DNA from: CAZKCK01 sp964552325
GTDB taxonomy: Bacteria; Bacteroidota; Bacteroidia; Bacteroidales; TTA-H9
Length of the DNA: 16,228 nt
Direction: 5' to 3'
NCBI GenBank assembly: GCA_964552325.1
Contig: CAZKHA010000068.1
Coordinates: 1 to 16,228 of the forward strand
Position 1 is the stretch's first letter. Every line of letters begins with the position of its first letter. Shown here piece after piece: positions 12,957 through 16,228 of the stretch. A program made the position numbers and the translations under genes. Below the pieces are notes generated by a model that saw only the letters and a list, made by a program, of their open reading frames with translations, was not told the origin of the DNA and made no database searches.

Positions 12957-15725
12957 ATGATACAATCTCCCAAAAAACTCTTTCTGCTCGATGCCATGGC
13001 CTTAATTTACAGGGCTTATTATGCGTTGAATAAAAACCCTAGGGTAACTTCGAAAGGTTTAAATACTTCTGCTATAATGGGTTTTGCAAACACCCTGTAT
13101 GATATTTTAAAAAAGGAGAAGCCATCCCATATTGGAGTTGCATTCGACACCATGGCACCTACGGTCAGGCATGAAGAGTTTCTTAATTATAAGGCCAATC
13201 GCCAGGCTATGCCCGAAGAACTTTCGGCCAGCATCCCTTATATCAAGGCTTTAATCAAGGCTTTTAACATACCAATTTTGTTTGTAGAAGGGTATGAAGC
13301 TGATGATGTTATTGGAACTTTGGCGGTTAAGGCCGAAGAAAAAGGTTTTATTACCTACATGATGACTCCCGACAAGGATTTTGGGCAGTTGGTAACCGAG
13401 AAAACCTTGATTTACAAACCAGCCAAATTTGGAAATGAGGCTGAGATTATGGGCGTAGCCGAGGTTTGCCAAAAGTTTGGGATAAAGCGTACCGAACAGG
13501 TAAAGGATATGCTGGGGTTATGGGGCGATGCCTCCGACAATATTCCCGGGATTCCGGGCGTGGGCGAAGTAATTGCCAAAAAATTGCTTGATAAGTTTGA
13601 TAGTGTTGAGGAACTTATCAAACGTTCGTCGGAAATTGACAATCCTAAACTGCGCGAAAAAGTAGAAACCTTTGCTCATCAAGCAATGGTGTCTAAGCAA
13701 CTGGCTACTATTATATTAGATGTTCCCATAAGCTTTAATGAAGAAGACCTTTTAGTAAGCGATCCTGACCGAGTAGCTTTAAAGGAGTTGTTGGATGAAT
13801 TGGAATTCCGCACGTTTGCCAAACGCGTTTTTACCGATTTGACTCTAAAGGACACTGCTCAAGCGCAGCCCAACTTGTTTGGCGAAACACCTGAGATGGA
13901 AGAAATCACGCTTTCGACCATACAAAACACTCCACATACATACATCGTTGCGGCATCTGCAGCCGAGCGTGCTGGCTTAATTCAGCGCCTGGCGGCTTCA
14001 AAAAGTTTTTGCTTCGATACCGAAACCACAGGCCTCGACGCCAACAACAGCGAACTGGTAGGCATGTCGTTTTCATTAGCTCCAAGTGAAGCTTGGTTCG
14101 TGCCCTTGCCTGCGCAATACAATGAAGCCCTAGCCATTGTTCAAGAATTTAAAGATGTATTGGAAAGCCCTGAAATTGAAAAAATTGGACAAAACCTAAA
14201 GTTCGACATCTCAGTGCTTAAATGGTATGATGTAAATGTGCAAGGACCCATGTTTGACACCATGCTGGCCCATTACCTTATTGAACCAGACCAGCGGCAT
14301 AATATGGATGTTTTGGCCGAAAATTACTTGGGCTATAAGCCCGTGCCCATTGAAGATTTGATTGGGAAAAAGGGAGGATTGCAGGGCAATATGCGAAACG
14401 TTCCATTGCAGAAACTTGCTGAATATGCTGCCGAGGATGCCGATATTACGCTGCAACTCAAAGAGGTTTTTGCACCCATGCTTGAAGAGACCGGCACCCG
14501 TCCCTTGTTTGATGAAATTGAAGTGCCGTTGGTAAGGGTTTTGGCTTCGATGGAGGCTGAAGGTGTTAAGATTGACGTTCAGGCCCTTAATGATTATTCG
14601 AGCCTTCTTCAAGATGATATTGTAAAAGTAGAAGCCGAAATTTATGACCTTGCCGGTGAGCATTTTAACATTGCTTCGCCCAAACAGCTTGGGGTTATTC
14701 TGTTTGAAAAACTGAAGGTAAGCGAAAACCCTCGGCTTACCAATACCAAACAATACGCTACGGGTGAAGATGTGCTTGAAAAACTGTTGCACAAGCACCC
14801 CGTTGTTGCTAAAATTCTGGATTTTCGTTCGCTCACCAAATTAAAATCGACGTATGTTGATACGCTGCCCAGCTTGGTTAGCCCTCGTGATGGACGGATT
14901 CATACTTCATATAATCAAGCTGTTGCATCAACAGGGCGGTTGAGCTCCAATAACCCGAACCTGCAAAACATACCAATACGAACTGAGCGAGGACGCGAAA
15001 TACGCAAGGCCTTTGTTCCGCGTAATGAAAACTTTGTGCTCTTGGCCGCCGACTATTCGCAAATTGAACTTCGGATTATTGCACACCTTAGCCAAGATGA
15101 GGCCATGATGGAAGCCTTTAAGAATGGACACGATATCCACACAGCCACGGCTTCAAAAGTGTACAATACAGCTTTTGAACAGGTTACCCGTGAGCAACGA
15201 CGAAACGCCAAATCCGTGAATTTTGGAATTGTGTATGGCATCTCGGCTTTTGGCTTATCCGAAAACTTAGGCATCCCCCGCAAAGAAGCCGCAGAGATCA
15301 TTAATCAATATTTTAAGCAATACCCTGGGGTTAAAACTTTTATGGATTCAAGTATAGCGTTTGCACGTCAAAATCAATACGTTGAAACCATTATGAAGCG
15401 GCGTCGATATTTAAAAGACATAAACTCGGCAAATGCGATGACACGTGGGTTTGCTGAGCGCAATGCCATTAATGCGCCTATACAAGGTTCGGCTGCCGAT
15501 ATGATTAAGATAGCCATGATACGGGTTTTTGACGCATTCGAAAAAGAACAACTTCGCTCACGCATGATTTTACAAGTACATGATGAATTGGTTTTTGATG
15601 TACACCGCGATGAGGTGGAGGTGGTTAAAGAGATTGTGGCACATAACATGAAAAATGCTATGCCGCTAAGTGTGCCCGTTGAAGTTGACATGAATACAGG
15701 CTCAAACTGGCTCGAAGCACATTAG
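12957..15725 (+). CDS. polA: DNA polymerase I
   Basis: Full-length 922-residue polymerase for gap filling, primer removal and repair. The N-terminal 5'-3' exonuclease (about 1-290) has AFDTMAPTVRHE (62-73), EADDVIGTL (114-122), TPDKDF (137-142) and the helix-hairpin-helix region DNIPGIPGVG (194-203). The 3'-5' exonuclease (about 325-510) keeps its acidic motifs: FDTETTGLD (353-361), NLKFD (413-417) and YAAEDAD (490-496), so proofreading is predicted, unlike the inactive form in Taq. The polymerase domain has motif A DYSQIELR (699-706), motif B RRNAKSVNFGIVYG (748-761) and motif C VHDE (874-877). Phe756 in motif B fits the usual dideoxynucleotide-discriminating type. It ends GSNWLEAH as expected. 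There is no clear terminator after the stop. Confidence 0.98.
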   Translation: MIQSPKKLFLLDAMALIYRAYYALNKNPRVTSKGLNTSAIMGFANTLYDILKKEKPSHIGVAFDTMAPTVRHEEFLNYKANRQAMPEELSASIPYIKALIKAFNIPILFVEGYEADDVIGTLAVKAEEKGFITYMMTPDKDFGQLVTEKTLIYKPAKFGNEAEIMGVAEVCQKFGIKRTEQVKDMLGLWGDASDNIPGIPGVGEVIAKKLLDKFDSVEELIKRSSEIDNPKLREKVETFAHQAMVSKQLATIILDVPISFNEEDLLVSDPDRVALKELLDELEFRTFAKRVFTDLTLKDTAQAQPNLFGETPEMEEITLSTIQNTPHTYIVAASAAERAGLIQRLAASKSFCFDTETTGLDANNSELVGMSFSLAPSEAWFVPLPAQYNEALAIVQEFKDVLESPEIEKIGQNLKFDISVLKWYDVNVQGPMFDTMLAHYLIEPDQRHNMDVLAENYLGYKPVPIEDLIGKKGGLQGNMRNVPLQKLAEYAAEDADITLQLKEVFAPMLEETGTRPLFDEIEVPLVRVLASMEAEGVKIDVQALNDYSSLLQDDIVKVEAEIYDLAGEHFNIASPKQLGVILFEKLKVSENPRLTNTKQYATGEDVLEKLLHKHPVVAKILDFRSLTKLKSTYVDTLPSLVSPRDGRIHTSYNQAVASTGRLSSNNPNLQNIPIRTERGREIRKAFVPRNENFVLLAADYSQIELRIIAHLSQDEAMMEAFKNGHDIHTATASKVYNTAFEQVTREQRRNAKSVNFGIVYGISAFGLSENLGIPRKEAAEIINQYFKQYPGVKTFMDSSIAFARQNQYVETIMKRRRYLKDINSANAMTRGFAERNAINAPIQGSAADMIKIAMIRVFDAFEKEQLRSRMILQVHDELVFDVHRDEVEVVKEIVAHNMKNAMPLSVPVEVDMNTGSNWLEAH

Positions 15726-16190
15726 GTAGAAAGCAATTTGATTATCCCGATGCACGGGTCAGTATGTGCTTATGCAATAATTCTTTAGAGGCTCAGATCA
15801 TGACCAGGTGCAGGCGCCGAAGGGCCTAACGCGAAAACGTGATGCCATGAGGCAGCCGCTCTTGATTAGCCGTAATTAGCCAAAAGGAGGAATTGTGGAG
15901 ATGGTTAATAACGTTTATAGTGAGGCAAGCAAGGGAATGCGGAACTTCTCACTTTCAAGCAGCACTAAGGTTGCTACGTGCCACAAACGCTCGAAAACTA
16001 CCAAGCCTTTAATTTCTTTACAGCTTTTAAGCTTTCGGTATTTTGGCTCTTCGTCATATTAAGTGGGTAATTATATGATTATTGTAAAGCCTGATTAGGT
16101 CTGTGTTGAAGAAGCAATCAAGATGTTTAATAATAGTTATACATCTTAGAGCTTGTTAATCACACTATTAAACTAATCTGTGTACTATCC
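15726..16190. other. Non-coding region downstream of polA, hairpin-rich then AT-rich
   Basis: No coding sequence is visible. 15746-15975 holds a chain of short hairpins (separate entry). 16000-16190 is AT-rich and has one 7-bp inverted repeat (AAGATGT 16120-16126, ACATCTT 16141-16147). No terminator for polA with a T-run, no tRNA and no tmRNA end were found. Confidence 0.55.
15746..15975 (+). ncRNA. Candidate structured RNA or group II intron remnant
   Basis: Successive possible hairpins are CCCG/CGGG (15746-15758), AGGC..GGCCT with a GAA loop (around 15812-15827), TGCC-ATGA-GGCA (15842-15853), AGTGAG/CTCACT (15919-15924 with 15948-15953) and AGCAGC/GTTGCT (15958-15963 with 15970-15975). The purine-rich, non-coding style with GAAA-type connectors resembles domain I of bacterial group II introns. 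I see no canonical GTGYG 5' end, no domain V and no reverse transcriptase in the window. It could also be an unknown RNA or chance pairing. The strand is assumed. Confidence 0.25.
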
Positions 16191-16226
16191 CTACTTTTCT
16201 TTTCCAAGCGGCCAAAAGAAAAGTAG
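16191..16226. repeat. Long perfect inverted repeat at window end
   Basis: CTACTTTTCTTTT (16191-16203) and its exact reverse complement (16214-16226) enclose a 10-base loop containing CC and GG that can pair further. The 13-bp stem is pyrimidine on one arm and purine on the other, with only three G/C pairs. It is not a standard terminator, since no T-run follows. It may be a dispersed repeat or a symmetric termination/attenuation site; the window ends two bases later. Confidence 0.8.
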
Positions 16227-16228
16227 CC

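Noticed and set aside
14211..14798. 195-codon minus-strand frame within polA
   Set aside because: Antisense shadow of the polA exonuclease and thumb coding region, with no recognisable domains.
15726..16228. tRNA, tmRNA or SRP RNA gene after polA
   Set aside because: No CCA-type acceptor end, T-loop GTTCRA motif or SRP core motif could be found on either strand.

Overview
The window reads as a chromosomal segment of a Bacteroidota bacterium. Four things point there: a type IX secretion (T9SS) sorting-domain protein, the ftsX–DUF3098–uppP–truB gene order, a long-form PurC downstream of PhoH, and many copies of the Bacteroidota -7 promoter box TANNTTTG instead of -35/-10 elements. Starts have no clear Shine-Dalgarno sequences. 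I cannot place it below phylum with confidence.

Layout. 1-597 is non-coding. It holds a composite tandem repeat (decamers plus heptamers), a second heptamer array and a short GC-rich element. 598-2235 (minus) is a membrane sensor histidine kinase with no response regulator in view. 2236-2764 is intergenic and contains a possible free-standing small RNA (box, about 80 nt, strong terminator) and the promoter of a small lipoprotein of unknown function (2765-3322). Then come pgi (3416-5071) and a co-directional cluster: ftsX, DUF3098, uppP and truB (5120-7904). A convergent minus-strand T9SS cargo protein with a DNRLRE-like region (7894-8805) overlaps the truB end by 11 nt. An RluA-family pseudouridine synthase (8934-9839) converges on the minus-strand phoH-purC pair (11833 down to 9876), with an inverted repeat between them. 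Divergent from phoH is a SAM hydrolase/DUF62-family protein (11988-12770), followed by a full-length polA (12957-15725). The last 503 bases are non-coding, hairpin-rich, and end in a 13-bp inverted repeat.

Functionally this is mostly housekeeping: glycolysis (Pgi), cell division and envelope lipid-carrier recycling (FtsX, UppP), tRNA/rRNA modification (TruB, RluA family), purine synthesis (PurC), RNA-linked ATPase (PhoH) and DNA repair/replication (PolA). No defence system, transposase, tRNA, rRNA or CRISPR array is visible. The most interesting signals are non-coding: the nested heptamer/decamer repeats, the candidate sRNA, the structured 3' segment after polA, and promoter boxes whose last three bases (TTG) imitate start codons. 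Among proteins, the SAM-hydrolase homologue seems to lack two of the three canonical catalytic residues.
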